64,000 nt of DNA from Pelomonas cellulosilytica. Its GTDB lineage: Bacteria; Pseudomonadota; Gammaproteobacteria; Burkholderiales; Burkholderiaceae_C. Numbering within the stretch: position 1 is the stretch's first letter; each line of letters begins with the position of its first letter. The position numbers and the translations under genes are program-made. Below the pieces are notes generated by a model. That model worked only from the letters and a program-made list of their open reading frames with translations. It ran no database searches and had not been told where the DNA came from. Where the stretch lies: positions 372,001 through 436,000 of the forward strand of contig NZ_JAJTWU010000001.1 in the NCBI RefSeq assembly GCF_021353265.1, given 5' to 3'. Shown piece after piece: positions 8,505 through 16,674 of this stretch.

Positions 8505-9074
8505 TCAGGCGCGTGCGCGTGACGAGCCGGCCGAGCCTGCGCTGCGCGCGGTGGGCGGCGGCGTCTGCTCGCTGCCGTCTTCGGCGTCGGCAGGCTCCCC
8601 GGTTAGCTCCGCGCGGCGCTCGGTCATTTCGGAGGCCAGGCTTTCCCAGTCCATCCGGGCGTGCTCGAGCTTCGGGAACATCTCGCTTTCCTCTTCCTTC
8701 ACGTGGTGCGTCACGTATTCACACAGCACGGTGAAGCGGGCGCAGTACTTCTCGTCGTCGCAGGACATGCCGCGCAGCTGGTCGATCAGCGTGTGCATGG
8801 ATTCGTGCTCCACCTCGGCCTCGTCGATGAGGTCTTCGTCGCTGAGCGCCTGGCGGGCGGCGGGGTAGAGCAGCTCCTCTTCCAGCGTGGCATGCACGCT
8901 GAGTTCGTCCAGCACCTGCTGCACGAGGGCTTCGACCTCGTCGCGGTCCTCCTGGGGGTCGAGCTTCTGGAACTGGCGATAGGCCTTCTTGACGCGCTTG
9001 TGGTCTTCCTTGAGCTCGTCGAGGATCTGCGAGCGGGCTTGCGTGGCTGCGCGGGTGGTGCGTTGGCTGGGCAT
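8505..9074 (-). CDS. Hemerythrin HHE domain protein
   Basis: The 189-residue protein has the His/Glu pattern of a bacterial HHE hemerythrin: DHKRVKKAYRQF, HATLEEELLYPAARQ, EHESMHTLIDQL and HHVKEEESEMFPKLE supply the HxxxE-type ligands of a di-iron centre in a four-helix bundle. The remaining C-terminus is low complexity. HHE proteins bind oxygen or nitric oxide or buffer iron in redox stress. A perfect sigma-54-type promoter lies 58-71 bases upstream. It seems to lead an operon with the three glycan genes downstream, which is an unusual partnership. Confidence 0.92.
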   Translation of the reverse strand: MPSQRTTRAATQARSQILDELKEDHKRVKKAYRQFQKLDPQEDRDEVEALVQQVLDELSVHATLEEELLYPAARQALSDEDLIDEAEVEHESMHTLIDQLRGMSCDDEKYCARFTVLCEYVTHHVKEEESEMFPKLEHARMDWESLASEMTERRAELTGEPADAEDGSEQTPPPTARSAGSAGSSRARA

Positions 9075-9131
9075 GGTGAATCTCCGTGACGGATGGGTTA
9101 GGGAGCCGACAGGCTCCTTGTCGGGGCAAAG

Positions 9132-9145
9132 GCAAACGCGGTGCC
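9132..9145 (-). promoter_or_regulatory. Candidate sigma-54 promoter for the hemerythrin operon
   Basis: The minus strand reads GGCAC-CGCGT-TTGCC, an exact core match. Transcription would start near 9120, about 46 bases before the hemerythrin ATG. Confidence 0.7.
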
Positions 9146-9358
9146 GGGGGTGCAGTCGGTGGCGTCGGCCGGTCTTCCCGTCGCCGGCGTTGGGCCGGCC
9201 TTCGCTGCAGCCTTTACCGAAATTGACCTGGTCGCCCGCGCCCGATCGGTAAATCCTTCAGTGCGCGGTTGGGAGCGCCGCCGATTCATCGCATCGGCGA
9301 CGCGTTTTTCCTGGGAGAAGCCTGAGTTTGTTTCGAGATGCGAAGCTGACGAATTCGC

Positions 9359-9372
9359 GGCACGAAGGTTGC
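9359..9372 (+). promoter_or_regulatory. Candidate sigma-54 promoter for rpoN (autoregulation)
   Basis: The plus strand reads GGCAC-GAAGG-TTGCA, a match to all core positions. Transcription would start near 9384, which lies after the upstream ATG at 9328 and so supports the GTG start at 9442. Confidence 0.72.
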
Positions 9373-9441
9373 AGAGAACCGGGTTCGACCGGGCCGTGGA
9401 GCTGCTGCCCGGCCAGTTTCGAACGCGAGAGAGGAGCTCAA

Positions 9442-10956
9442 GTGACATCCCTGGACATCCGCACCGAGCATCGACAGGCCCAGACGCTGTCGCCCCGACT
9501 TCAGCATGCCGTGCGCCTGTTGCAGATGTCGTCCCTGGACTTCGCGGCAATGCTGCGCGAGACCCTGGGCAAGAACCCGTTCCTGGAGGTGGAAGACGGC
9601 GATGGCGATCAGGGCGATGGCGCGCAGCCACTGGCGTCCGTGCTGGATCCGGAGGCGCCCATGGCCGCCGGGCTGATGGACGGCGCGGCAGCCGAGGCGC
9701 CCGACCCTGCGCCGGGCACCGCGGCCGACACGGCCATGGAGGCTGATGCGCCGGTGTCCGCCGACGGTCTGGACGGCGGTGAGAGCGACCGAGACCTGTG
9801 GGCGGCCGACGGCGGGTCGGGCCTGCGCCGCGCCGAGGATGGCGAAATCAGTGCGCTGGACATGATGGCCGTCGAGACCTCGCTGAACGACCACCTGCAC
9901 GTCCAGCTCAACGTCCTGCCGCTGTCTGAACGCGACCTGATGCTGGCGCGCACCATCGTCGAATCGCTCGATGACGACGGCTACCTGCGCACTCCGCTGG
10001 AGGAGCTGATCGACGTGCCCGCGCTGGACCCGGTACCCGACCTGCAGGAGATGCAAATCGCGTTGAAGCGCGTGCAGTCGCTGGACCCGGCCGGCGTGGC
10101 CGCACGCGACGTGGCCGAATGCCTGCTGCTGCAGTTGCCTGCCATCGACTGCCCGGACACTCGCGGGCTGGCGCAGACCATCATCCGCGACCACCTGACG
10201 GCGCTGGCGGCGCGAGACGTGGCGTCGCTGGCCCGGCAGCTGGGCGAATCGCCGGCGCGCGTGGAGGCGGTGTGCGACCGCATCCGCCGGCTGGACCCGC
10301 GCCCTGGCTGGCGCATCGGCTCGTCTCAGGTGCCCTATGTGGTGCCGGACGTCATCGTAAAGAAGGTGCGCGGTCAGTGGACGGTGCAGCTCAACCCGGC
10401 AGTCGTGCCGCGGGTGCGGCTCAACCAGGTGTACGCCCGGCTGTTCCAGCGCCATCGCACGCCGGCCAATTCCGAGATGGGCGCCCATCTGCAGGAGGCG
10501 CGCTGGACCTTGCGCAACGTTGAGCAGCGCTTCTCCACCATCCTGGACGTGGCCGAGGCCATCGTGAAGCGGCAGCAGAACTTCCTTGACTATGGACCGA
10601 TGGCGATGAAGCCGCTGGGCCTGAAGGAGATCGCCGAGGAGGTGGGCATCCATGAGAGCACCGTCTCGCGCGTGACCAACAACAAATACATGGCCACGCC
10701 GGTGGGTGTTCTGGAGCTGAAGTACTTCTTCAGCCGGGCCATGATGAGCGCGAACGGCAGCGCCTGCTCGGGCACCGCCATCCGCGGCCTCATCAAGGAC
10801 ATCATCGAGGCCGAGAACCCGGAGGTGCCGCTGTCGGATGCGGAGATCACGCGTCAGCTCGCGCAACAGGGGTTGATCGTCGCGCGCCGCACGGTCACCA
10901 AGTACCGGCAGATGCTGAAGATCGAGGCCGTCGACCGCCGGCGCCGGGTGGGCTGA
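9442..10956 (+). CDS. rpoN: RNA polymerase sigma-54 factor RpoN
   Basis: The 504-residue protein shows every landmark of sigma-54. There is a Gln/Leu-rich region I (TLSPRLQHAVRLLQMSSLDF), a long acidic region II (about residues 55-140), the core-binding domain, a helix-turn-helix (LKEIAEEVGIHESTVSRVTN) and the RpoN box ARRTVTKYRQ at about residues 481-490, which reads the -24 element. The GTG start has a GAGAGGAG ribosome site and lies downstream of a sigma-54-type promoter. The gene is not in the usual lptB-rpoN-hpf operon: its neighbours are hemerythrin and a low-complexity protein. It could therefore be a second, dedicated rpoN copy. Promoters of matching type occur throughout the window. 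Confidence 0.97.
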   Translation: MTSLDIRTEHRQAQTLSPRLQHAVRLLQMSSLDFAAMLRETLGKNPFLEVEDGDGDQGDGAQPLASVLDPEAPMAAGLMDGAAAEAPDPAPGTAADTAMEADAPVSADGLDGGESDRDLWAADGGSGLRRAEDGEISALDMMAVETSLNDHLHVQLNVLPLSERDLMLARTIVESLDDDGYLRTPLEELIDVPALDPVPDLQEMQIALKRVQSLDPAGVAARDVAECLLLQLPAIDCPDTRGLAQTIIRDHLTALAARDVASLARQLGESPARVEAVCDRIRRLDPRPGWRIGSSQVPYVVPDVIVKKVRGQWTVQLNPAVVPRVRLNQVYARLFQRHRTPANSEMGAHLQEARWTLRNVEQRFSTILDVAEAIVKRQQNFLDYGPMAMKPLGLKEIAEEVGIHESTVSRVTNNKYMATPVGVLELKYFFSRAMMSANGSACSGTAIRGLIKDIIEAENPEVPLSDAEITRQLAQQGLIVARRTVTKYRQMLKIEAVDRRRRVG

Positions 10957-10972
10957 CCTGCCGGCGATGAAG

Positions 10973-11000
10973 CAAGGGCGCCGCGGCGCCCTTGTCGTTT
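10973..11000 (+). terminator. Terminator after rpoN
   Basis: A perfect ten-base-pair stem (CAAGGGCGCC / GGCGCCCTTG) with a two-base loop is followed by TCGTTT. It lies 17 bases after the rpoN stop. Confidence 0.75.
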
Positions 11001-11014
11001 GCCGAAAAGCAGCC

Positions 11015-12040
11015 TTACTTCGTCTTGGGGGACGACGTCGACGAGCCGGAGGTGCCCGTCAGGCTGGAGCCCGAAGCACCCGAGGAACCCGATGTGCCGG
11101 ATGACGACGCGCCGAGGCCGGATGACGAATCGTCGCTCGCGCCGGGGATGGCGCTGCTGTTGCGACCCGAGCCCTGCTGCTGCTGGCGCCATGACGAGAA
11201 CTCGTCGGAGAACTTTTTGTAGCGGTCCTGGCGCCAGTTGCGGTAGTCGTTGTCGAGCGAGCGCAGCTGCTCGTTGCGCCATTGGTGGTAGTCCGGGTCA
11301 TGCGCGAACTCGTGGTGTTGGCCGCTCTGCCCGCCGTAGCCCCCCTGGCTGCCCAGCCCGCCGTAGCTGCCCTGGCCGCTCTGGCCGGTTTCGGCGTTCT
11401 GGCCGTAGTAGCTGCCGCCCTGGCCGTAGTTGCCGACGCTGCCCGGGTTGTAGCCGGCGCCCTGGTGGCCGTAGCTCGGCTGTCCGCCGAAGCTGCCACC
11501 CTGGCCGCTGTAACCCCCCTGGCCGCCATAGCCCTGACCGCCGTAGCTCTGACCGCCGAAGTTCTGGCCGCCGTAGCTGCCCTGGCCGACGTTGCCGCCA
11601 CCATAGCTGCCGCTCTGGCCGAAGCCGGTGCTGTTCTGCTGACCCCAGCCCTGACCACCCTGCATGCCGTAACTGCCAGCTTGCTGGCCGTACCCGCCGC
11701 CGTAGCCGCCGGCCTGGCCGAGGTGGTCTGCGCGCTGCTGGTCGCCGTAGCTGCCGCCGCTGTGCTGCCCGTAGCTGCCTTGCCCACCGAAGCTGCCGCC
11801 GGCCTGACTGTCACGGCCGCTCTGGCCGCCCTGGAAAGACGAGCCGGCGTATTCGCTGCCGCTGTAGCCGCCCTGGCCATGCTGGCCACTGCCCTGGTTC
11901 AGTTGGTGTTGCTGGCCTGCCGGATTGCCGCCGTAGCCGCCGTACTGGCTTCCGCCGCCTTGCTGGCTGCCGCTTTGCTGGCCACCGTAGTTGCCTTGCT
12001 GGCCGCCCTGTTGGCGGCTCTGGTCGTCATGTCGAGACAT
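11015..12040 (-). CDS. Gly/Gln/Ser/Tyr low-complexity protein with a conserved C-terminal Trp-Arg-Gln motif
   Basis: The 341-residue protein has two parts. Residues about 1-245 are almost only Gly, Gln, Ser and Tyr in degenerate repeats such as SYGGQ, YGGQG and GSYGQ, which resemble the prion-like domains of eukaryotic FUS-type proteins. Residues 248-289 form a charged, aromatic, probably helical segment (DPDYHQWRNEQLRSLDNDYR onward, ending in FSSWRQ). A Ser/Gly/Thr tail follows. There is no signal peptide or membrane segment, so it is probably cytoplasmic. The C-terminal segment recurs in the small protein at 39960-40298. An AAAGGA ribosome site precedes the ATG and a sigma-54-like promoter lies upstream. 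The function is unknown; a stress-linked condensate former is a hypothesis. Confidence 0.85.
   Translation of the reverse strand: MSRHDDQSRQQGGQQGNYGGQQSGSQQGGGSQYGGYGGNPAGQQHQLNQGSGQHGQGGYSGSEYAGSSFQGGQSGRDSQAGGSFGGQGSYGQHSGGSYGDQQRADHLGQAGGYGGGYGQQAGSYGMQGGQGWGQQNSTGFGQSGSYGGGNVGQGSYGGQNFGGQSYGGQGYGGQGGYSGQGGSFGGQPSYGHQGAGYNPGSVGNYGQGGSYYGQNAETGQSGQGSYGGLGSQGGYGGQSGQHHEFAHDPDYHQWRNEQLRSLDNDYRNWRQDRYKKFSDEFSSWRQQQQGSGRNSSAIPGASDDSSSGLGASSSGTSGSSGASGSSLTGTSGSSTSSPKTK
11303..12040 (-). repeat. Coding low-complexity repeat region (Y/G/Q/S)
   Basis: This is the repeat-coding part of the low-complexity protein. On the plus strand it appears as many variants of a CTGGCCGCCGTAGCT-like unit. The opposite strand stays open over the same stretch only because of this composition. 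Confidence 0.8.
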
Positions 12041-12119
12041 ATGAAATCCTTTCAGGCTGAGTCCTTGACGTCAGACCTTCGGCCCTGCGTGATGGGGCCG
12101 GAGGCTGTACATCAGGGCG

Positions 12120-12133
12120 GCAAGGCACATTCC
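12120..12133 (-). promoter_or_regulatory. Candidate sigma-54 promoter for the low-complexity protein
   Basis: The minus strand reads GGAAT-GTGCC-TTGCC. Spacing and the -12 half are right; two -24 positions differ from GGCAC. The leader would be about 68 bases. Confidence 0.5.
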
Positions 12134-12144
12134 TGTCCGCAGTG

Positions 12145-13512
12145 CTAACGTGGTTTCTCGTCTGACGGATTGCGCGACACGCGCCAGACAGTGTTGCCCA
12201 CGTCGTCGGCCACCAGCAGCGCGCCGTGCGCATCGACGGCCACGCCGACCGGCCGGCCGCGGGCCTGGCCCTCCGGCGTAAGGAAGCCGGTCAGCACATC
12301 CACCGGCAGCCCTTGCGGCCGCCCATCGGCAAAGCCGACGTAGACGACCTTGTAGCCCGACGGCGGGTTACGGTTCCAGGAGCCGTGCAGGCCGATGAAG
12401 ACGCCACTGGGCGCCGCCCCCGGCAGCGCCTGGGGCAGCGCACTCTCGCCGGCAGCCGCCAGGCCCAGGGCCGCGACGTGGGCGCCGAGCGCGTAGTCGG
12501 GCGCCGTCGCGCGGGCGACGAGGTCTGGGCGCTGCGGGTCGACGCGGCTATCCACATGCGCGCCGTACCAGCTGTAGGGCCAGCCGTAGAACGCGCCGTC
12601 GCGCACCGACGTCAGGTAGTCGGGCACGAGGTCGCTACCCAGCTCGTCGCGCTCGTTGGCAACGGTCCACAGCACAGGCGCGGCGCCACCGCCCGGGCCG
12701 GGCATCCAGGCCATGCCGTTGGGGTTGCGCAGCCCGGTGGCGAACAGGCGCTTGGTGCCCGTGGCGCGGTCGATCTCCCAGATGGCGGCCCGGCCTTCTT
12801 CGGCGTCGATGCCGTTCTCGGCGACGTTGCTATTGGAGCCTACCGTCGCGTAGAGCCTGACTCCGTCGGGGCTGGCAATTAGGCTCTTCGTCCAGTGGTG
12901 GTTGATGGTGCCGGCGGGCAGCTCAGTCAGTCGACGGCCCGATCCCTCCACGTGAGTCTGACCGTCGCGGTAGGCAAACTCGAGGACGGCGTCCGTGTCG
13001 GCCACATAGAAGCGGTCGCCGACGACCGCCATGCCGAACGGGGAGTTCAGGCCCTGCGCAAACACCTCGCGGACCTCCGCGCGGCCGTCGCCATCGGCGT
13101 CACGCAACAGCGTGATGCGGTTGGCGCTGGGCGTGCCGGCGCCAGCCTTTTTCATGAAGAGTTTCTGAATGCGGGCCTTCAGGCCCTGGCCGTCATCCGG
13201 GCGCGGCGGTGCGTTGGTCTCGGCTACCAGCACGTCGCCGTTGGGCAGCAGCTGCAGCCAGCGTGGGTGGTCCAGCCCGGTCGCGAAAGGCTGCACCTGG
13301 AGGCCCGCGGCTGCGGCCGGCGTCTCGCCCGCTTGCCAGGGCCTGGGCTCGGCCACCTGCACGGTGGGCAGCGGGCGGTGCACCGGCTCGACAAGCGTGG
13401 GACGGGGACCGACATCGGCGTTTGCGGGCAGGCGGGTGTGCTCGCCGCAGGCGCTCAGCGCCAGGGCCGCCGTCGCTGCGAGCAGCGGTCTTGGGAGTTG
13501 GTAAGGTTGCAT
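12145..13512 (-). CDS. PQQ-dependent sugar (sorbosone-type) dehydrogenase family lipoprotein
   Basis: The 455-residue protein begins with a lipoprotein signal ([14 protein letters not shown], lipobox LSAC). It has the six-bladed beta-propeller pattern of the glucose/sorbosone dehydrogenase family, with [69 protein letters not shown] and a last-blade motif [15 protein letters not shown]. Members oxidise sugars with PQQ in the periplasm, but many are of unknown activity. The start at 13512 was chosen because the signal peptide begins there; the frame is open further upstream. It follows the CBS-domain gene by about 80 bp on the same strand and may be cotranscribed. Confidence 0.85.
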   Translation of the reverse strand: MQPYQLPRPLLAATAALALSACGEHTRLPANADVGPRPTLVEPVHRPLPTVQVAEPRPWQAGETPAAAAGLQVQPFATGLDHPRWLQLLPNGDVLVAETNAPPRPDDGQGLKARIQKLFMKKAGAGTPSANRITLLRDADGDGRAEVREVFAQGLNSPFGMAVVGDRFYVADTDAVLEFAYRDGQTHVEGSGRRLTELPAGTINHHWTKSLIASPDGVRLYATVGSNSNVAENGIDAEEGRAAIWEIDRATGTKRLFATGLRNPNGMAWMPGPGGGAAPVLWTVANERDELGSDLVPDYLTSVRDGAFYGWPYSWYGAHVDSRVDPQRPDLVARATAPDYALGAHVAALGLAAAGESALPQALPGAAPSGVFIGLHGSWNRNPPSGYKVVYVGFADGRPQGLPVDVLTGFLTPEGQARGRPVGVAVDAHGALLVADDVGNTVWRVSRNPSDEKPR

Positions 13513-13591
13513 GCCCGGGCCCAGGCAAGCGGAGCTCCCGACCTGCCACGTCATTGCGGCAGGATTTGCCGCAGGACGGCGCGGTGCTTCT

Positions 13592-14017
13592 TCAGCCGCT
13601 GCGTCCCGGCGTGGAGATCTCGCGCAATGCGCGGTCGACGTGCCCACTTTCGCGCAGCGCCACGTCTCCCAGCGAGACGATGCCCACAAGCCGGCGGTCG
13701 CTATCGACAACGGGCAGCCGGCGGATCTGCCGCTCACCCATCAGCCGCTTAGCCGACTCGGTGTCCTGTTCGGGCGTGCAGCACGCGGGCTCGGGGCTCA
13801 TGACGTCGGACACGCAGGCCGTGTCGGGGTCCAGGCCATCGGCGATGCCGCGGACGACGATGTCGCGGTCGGTCAGCATGCCCAGCAGCCGTTCGCCGTT
13901 GCACACTGGCAGGGAACCGACGTCGAGGTCCTGCATGCACTGCGCCGCGCGTCGCAGGCTTTCCTGGGGCTGGACGGTCTGTACGTCGACGGACATGATG
14001 TCGGCGATTCGGGTCAT
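13592..14017 (-). CDS. CBS-domain protein (paired CBS)
   Basis: The 141-residue protein is a tandem pair of CBS domains. The first begins [20 protein letters not shown] and contains [20 protein letters not shown]. The second has [19 protein letters not shown] and [23 protein letters not shown] pairs bind adenosine nucleotides and sense energy state; stand-alone versions are common stress-induced proteins. The ATG at 14017 has an ideal AAGGAG ribosome site. A sigma-54-type promoter overlaps the region shared with the divergent DUF378 gene. Confidence 0.93.
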   Translation of the reverse strand: MTRIADIMSVDVQTVQPQESLRRAAQCMQDLDVGSLPVCNGERLLGMLTDRDIVVRGIADGLDPDTACVSDVMSPEPACCTPEQDTESAKRLMGERQIRRLPVVDSDRRLVGIVSLGDVALRESGHVDRALREISTPGRSG

Positions 14018-14047
14018 GGTGTGCTCCTTAAGTGAGACCCGATGCCA

Positions 14048-14061
14048 GCAAGGGGGGTGCC
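14048..14061 (-). promoter_or_regulatory. Candidate sigma-54 promoter for the CBS gene
   Basis: The minus strand reads GGCAC-CCCCC-TTGCT, an exact match including the final T. The start of transcription would be near 14037. Confidence 0.72.
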
Positions 14062-14069
14062 GTTGGCTG

Positions 14070-14083
14070 GGCACGCAGCATGC
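14070..14083 (+). promoter_or_regulatory. Candidate sigma-54 promoter for DUF378 and the downstream kinase
   Basis: The plus strand reads GGCAC-GCAGC-ATGCT, with one deviation in the -12 half. It lies back to back with the CBS promoter; the two -24 elements are about nine bases apart. Confidence 0.6.
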
Positions 14084-14116
14084 TTGCGGCAGGCCCCGTT
14101 TCTGGAAGGAATTGCC

Positions 14117-14374
14117 ATGACATCGTCTGATCTCAACCCATCCCCCGCGCTGCCGGCAGGCAGCCGCACCGCGCGCGTGACCAGTCTCGTAGCGCTCGTG
14201 CTGCTGGTCATCGGCGGCCTCAACTGGGCACTGGTGGGCTTGTTCAATCTCGATTTCGTCGCTGCCGTCTTCGGCCCGATGACGCTGGCCTCGCGTATCG
14301 TCTATGTCGCCGTCGGTCTGGCGGCGTTGTACGGCCTGGTGCTGCTGCCGCGCATGGGGCGCGGTCCGGCCTGA
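14117..14374 (+). CDS. DUF378 small membrane protein
   Basis: The 85-residue protein has two membrane helices and the DUF378 core, with VIGGLNWALVGLFNLDFVAA and a second helix ending in YGLVLLPR. DUF378 proteins are short inner-membrane proteins of unknown function, often found with stress genes. The ATG at 14117 has a GGAAGGAA ribosome site. It is 17 bp upstream of the hybrid kinase and probably cotranscribed with it. Confidence 0.9.
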   Translation: MTSSDLNPSPALPAGSRTARVTSLVALVLLVIGGLNWALVGLFNLDFVAAVFGPMTLASRIVYVAVGLAALYGLVLLPRMGRGPA

Positions 14375-14391
14375 CCTGACAAGGGGCGCCG

Positions 14392-16029
14392 ATGAGCGAC
14401 CGCGACATGAAGCCTGTCCCGCCGCAGCCGGCGGTTCCTTTGGCCGACAGCCGCCATCACGAAAGCGCCGCGACGCTGCAGGCGCTGCTGCAAGGGGTGC
14501 GTGACTACGCCATCTACACCGTCAACCCGCAAGGCCTCATCAGCTCCTGGCACCGCGGCGCCGAGCTGATGAAGGGGTACACGGCGGACGAGGCGGTAGG
14601 CATGCCCTTCGCGCGCCTGTTCACCGCCGTGGAGCGAGCCGCCGGCCAGCCCGAGCTGGAGCTGCAGGTGGCCGCCGAGCAGGGCGAGTACAAGGGCGAA
14701 GGCCAGCGCGTGCGCAAGGACGGCAGCCGCATCGACGTGGCCGTGGTGCTGACTGCGCTGCGCGGGCCGCAGGGCGACCTGCTCGGCTTCCTGAAGCTCA
14801 CGCAGGACATCACCGCCCGCCGCGCGGAGGAGCGTGCGCGCGAGGAGGCGCTGCGCGCCTCGCAGCTGGCGCGTGCGGAGGCCGAGCGTGCCAGCCAATT
14901 GAAAGGCGAATTCCTCGCAACGCTGTCGCATGAGCTGCGCACACCGCTGTCGGCCATCCTCGGCTGGGCCCATGTGCTGGAACGCGGCGTGTTCGATGCG
15001 GACACGTTGAAGCACGGGCTCGATGCCATCTCGCGCAATGCGCGGCTGCAGGTGCAGCTCATCGAGGACCTGCTGGACATGACGCGCATTGAGTCGGGCC
15101 AGCTGCGGCTGGACCGCCAGCGCGTGGAACTGGACGGCGTCGTGGCTGCGGCCATCGACTCGGCGCTGCCGACGGCTGCCGCCCGCGGCCTGGCGCTGAC
15201 GACCGACTTCGGCGGCGGCCCGGCAGGAGGCAGTTGGTGGGTGCTGGGTGACCCGGCGCGGCTGCAGCAGGTCTTCGCCAACCTGCTCGACAACTCGCTC
15301 AAGTTCACACCTCGCGGCGGGCGCATCCATGTATCGCTACAGCGCAGTGCAACCGGTCTGGCCTGCATCAGCGTGAAGGACACGGGCCAGGGCATCGAGC
15401 CCTCCTTCTTGCCACGGCTGTTCGAGCGCTTCCAGCAGCAGGACACAACCACCACGCGGCGCCACGGCGGCCTGGGGATCGGCCTGGCCATCGTGCGACA
15501 GCTTGTGCTGCTGCACGGCGGCGAGGTGCAGGCCCACAGCGCTGGCCCGGGCCGCGGCTCGATGTTCACCGTGTCGCTGCCGCTGGAGCTGGACCCGAGT
15601 GCGCTGATGCCGCGGCCGGTGCCGGTGTCGCCCCAGCAGCCGGGGCGCTTGACGGGCATCCGTGTGCTGCTGGTCGACGACGAACTCGACGTGCGCGACA
15701 TCACCGCGCACCTGCTGCGTGCCGCCGGCGCTCAGGTCAGCACCGTGCCGAGTGCCGAGGAGGCCCTGCGACTGCTGCAGCAGCGGCCCCCCGATGTGCT
15801 ACTCAGCGACATCGGCATGCCAGGCTGCGACGGCTATGAGCTGATCCAGCTCGTCCGCTCCTTGCCTGCGCAGTCGGGCGGGGGCGTTCCTGCGGCGGCG
15901 TTTACCGCCTACGCGAGCCCCGACGATGCCGAGAGGGCGCTGTCGGCCGGCTACCAGTTGCACCTGGCCAAGCCGGTAGCGGCCGAGGCGCTGGTGGGCG
16001 CCGTGGAACGGCTGGCGCGGGCGCCTTGA
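14392..16029 (+). CDS. PAS-domain hybrid histidine kinase (cytoplasmic)
   Basis: The 545-residue protein has no membrane segment. It contains a PAS domain (about residues 30-140), a coiled linker, a DHp domain with His180 (TLSHELRTPLSAILGW), an HATPase with N301 (LLDNSLKF), DTGQGIE and GLGIGLAIV motifs, and a C-terminal receiver (VLLVDDE at 425-431, phospho-acceptor Asp473 in LSDIGMPG, Lys527). It could pass phosphate within itself or to a separate HPt protein. No response regulator with a DNA-binding domain is adjacent. It follows DUF378 and may be driven by the same sigma-54 promoter, so the kinase could be an output of the regulon as well as an input. Confidence 0.94.
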   Translation: MSDRDMKPVPPQPAVPLADSRHHESAATLQALLQGVRDYAIYTVNPQGLISSWHRGAELMKGYTADEAVGMPFARLFTAVERAAGQPELELQVAAEQGEYKGEGQRVRKDGSRIDVAVVLTALRGPQGDLLGFLKLTQDITARRAEERAREEALRASQLARAEAERASQLKGEFLATLSHELRTPLSAILGWAHVLERGVFDADTLKHGLDAISRNARLQVQLIEDLLDMTRIESGQLRLDRQRVELDGVVAAAIDSALPTAAARGLALTTDFGGGPAGGSWWVLGDPARLQQVFANLLDNSLKFTPRGGRIHVSLQRSATGLACISVKDTGQGIEPSFLPRLFERFQQQDTTTTRRHGGLGIGLAIVRQLVLLHGGEVQAHSAGPGRGSMFTVSLPLELDPSALMPRPVPVSPQQPGRLTGIRVLLVDDELDVRDITAHLLRAAGAQVSTVPSAEEALRLLQQRPPDVLLSDIGMPGCDGYELIQLVRSLPAQSGGGVPAAAFTAYASPDDAERALSAGYQLHLAKPVAAEALVGAVERLARAP

Positions 16030-16047
16030 ATGGCGCCCGCCGCCCTG

Positions 16048-16125
16048 TCAATGGAAGAAAAGGTAGACCAGCACCAGCACGACGCCGGGGACGCCGAGCA
16101 GCCAGGCCAGCAGATATTTGCCCAT
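16048..16125 (-). CDS. 25-residue hydrophobic peptide
   Basis: A tiny frame encodes MGKYLLAWLLGVPGVVLVLV plus YLFFH, which is a single membrane helix. The ATG is preceded by CAGGAGATCACC, a strong ribosome site at proper spacing, which is why I accept so short a gene. It ends 18 bp from the kinase stop, convergently. The function is unknown; it may be a small inner-membrane stress peptide. Confidence 0.6.
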   Translation of the reverse strand: MGKYLLAWLLGVPGVVLVLVYLFFH

Positions 16126-16362
16126 GGTGATCTCCTGAAGTGGTGGGATGGGCTCAAGCATGGGCCGACTGCGCGACCGTGGGCAGCGGACGGCGTGCGG
16201 CGCGGTCGTAGGACGTGCGGCGCCCGGCGCGTGAGAGGCCCGCCGTAGGACGCGACCCACCGCGCGACGGGGCGAACGCTGGCCCCACGGGCGTTGCGTG
16301 CAACCTAGGCTGGAGTCAGTCCGCGGGGCATCCCGTCCGGCGGCCAACCTAAGGAGCACCTC

Positions 16363-16548
16363 ATGAACAGCGACCAGATCAAGGGCACCGTGAAGGACGT
16401 GGCCGGCAAGGCGCAGCGCAAGCTGGGCGAAGCCGTTGGCAGCACCGACCAGCAGGTCAAGGGTGCGCTGAACCAAGCCGAAGGCAAGGCGCAGAAGGCG
16501 GCCGGCAACGTCCGCGAAGCGGCCAAGGACTTGAACCGCAAGATCTGA
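16363..16548 (+). CDS. CsbD family stress protein
   Basis: The 61-residue, highly charged protein (MNSDQIKGTVKDVAGKAQRK onward) has the CsbD pattern of repeated amphipathic KGxxxQAxGKxQ units, here LNQAEGKAQKAAGN. CsbD proteins are small soluble general-stress proteins without a known biochemical role. An AAGGAG ribosome site lies upstream. No sigma-54-type promoter was recognised in its upstream region. Confidence 0.93.
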   Translation: MNSDQIKGTVKDVAGKAQRKLGEAVGSTDQQVKGALNQAEGKAQKAAGNVREAAKDLNRKI

Positions 16549-16604
16549 TGCCGTGCAGCGTTCGCCGCGCCGGGCCTGCCCGGCCGCTGCAGCGCACGTG
16601 ATGC

Positions 16605-16641
16605 AAAAGGCCGCCGCAGCCTCCACGCCCGGCGGCCTTTT
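16605..16641. terminator. Hairpin between csbD-like gene and OmpA lipoprotein
   Basis: AAAAGGCCGCC and GGCGGCCTTTT flank a 15-base loop, giving an eleven-pair stem with A and T tracts. It can end transcription after the CsbD gene and could work in either direction. Confidence 0.8.
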
Positions 16642-16674
16642 CGCGAACCGCATGAACCTCGAAAGGAGACCCGG

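Larger units (their letters stand above)
9075..9441. other. Divergent intergenic region between hemerythrin and rpoN
   Basis: This 367-bp region holds no convincing gene. It contains a minus-strand sigma-54-type promoter for hemerythrin (9132-9145) and a plus-strand one for rpoN (9359-9372), about 210 bp apart, leaving room for activator-binding sites between them. No activator site could be recognised by eye. Confidence 0.6.

Noticed and set aside
9328..9441. Longer N-terminus for RpoN from the ATG at 9328
   Set aside because: It lies before the predicted transcript start, has no ribosome site and adds 38 residues not seen in sigma-54 proteins; GTG 9442 fits better.
11282..12148. 288-codon open frame opposite the low-complexity gene (Ala/Leu/Val-rich)
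   Set aside because: It is the mirror of the repeat-coding sequence, has no ribosome site and no family resemblance.
13525..13538. Sigma-54-like pattern upstream of the sugar dehydrogenase
   Set aside because: The -24 half is poor (GGAGC) and the predicted start coincides with the start codon.
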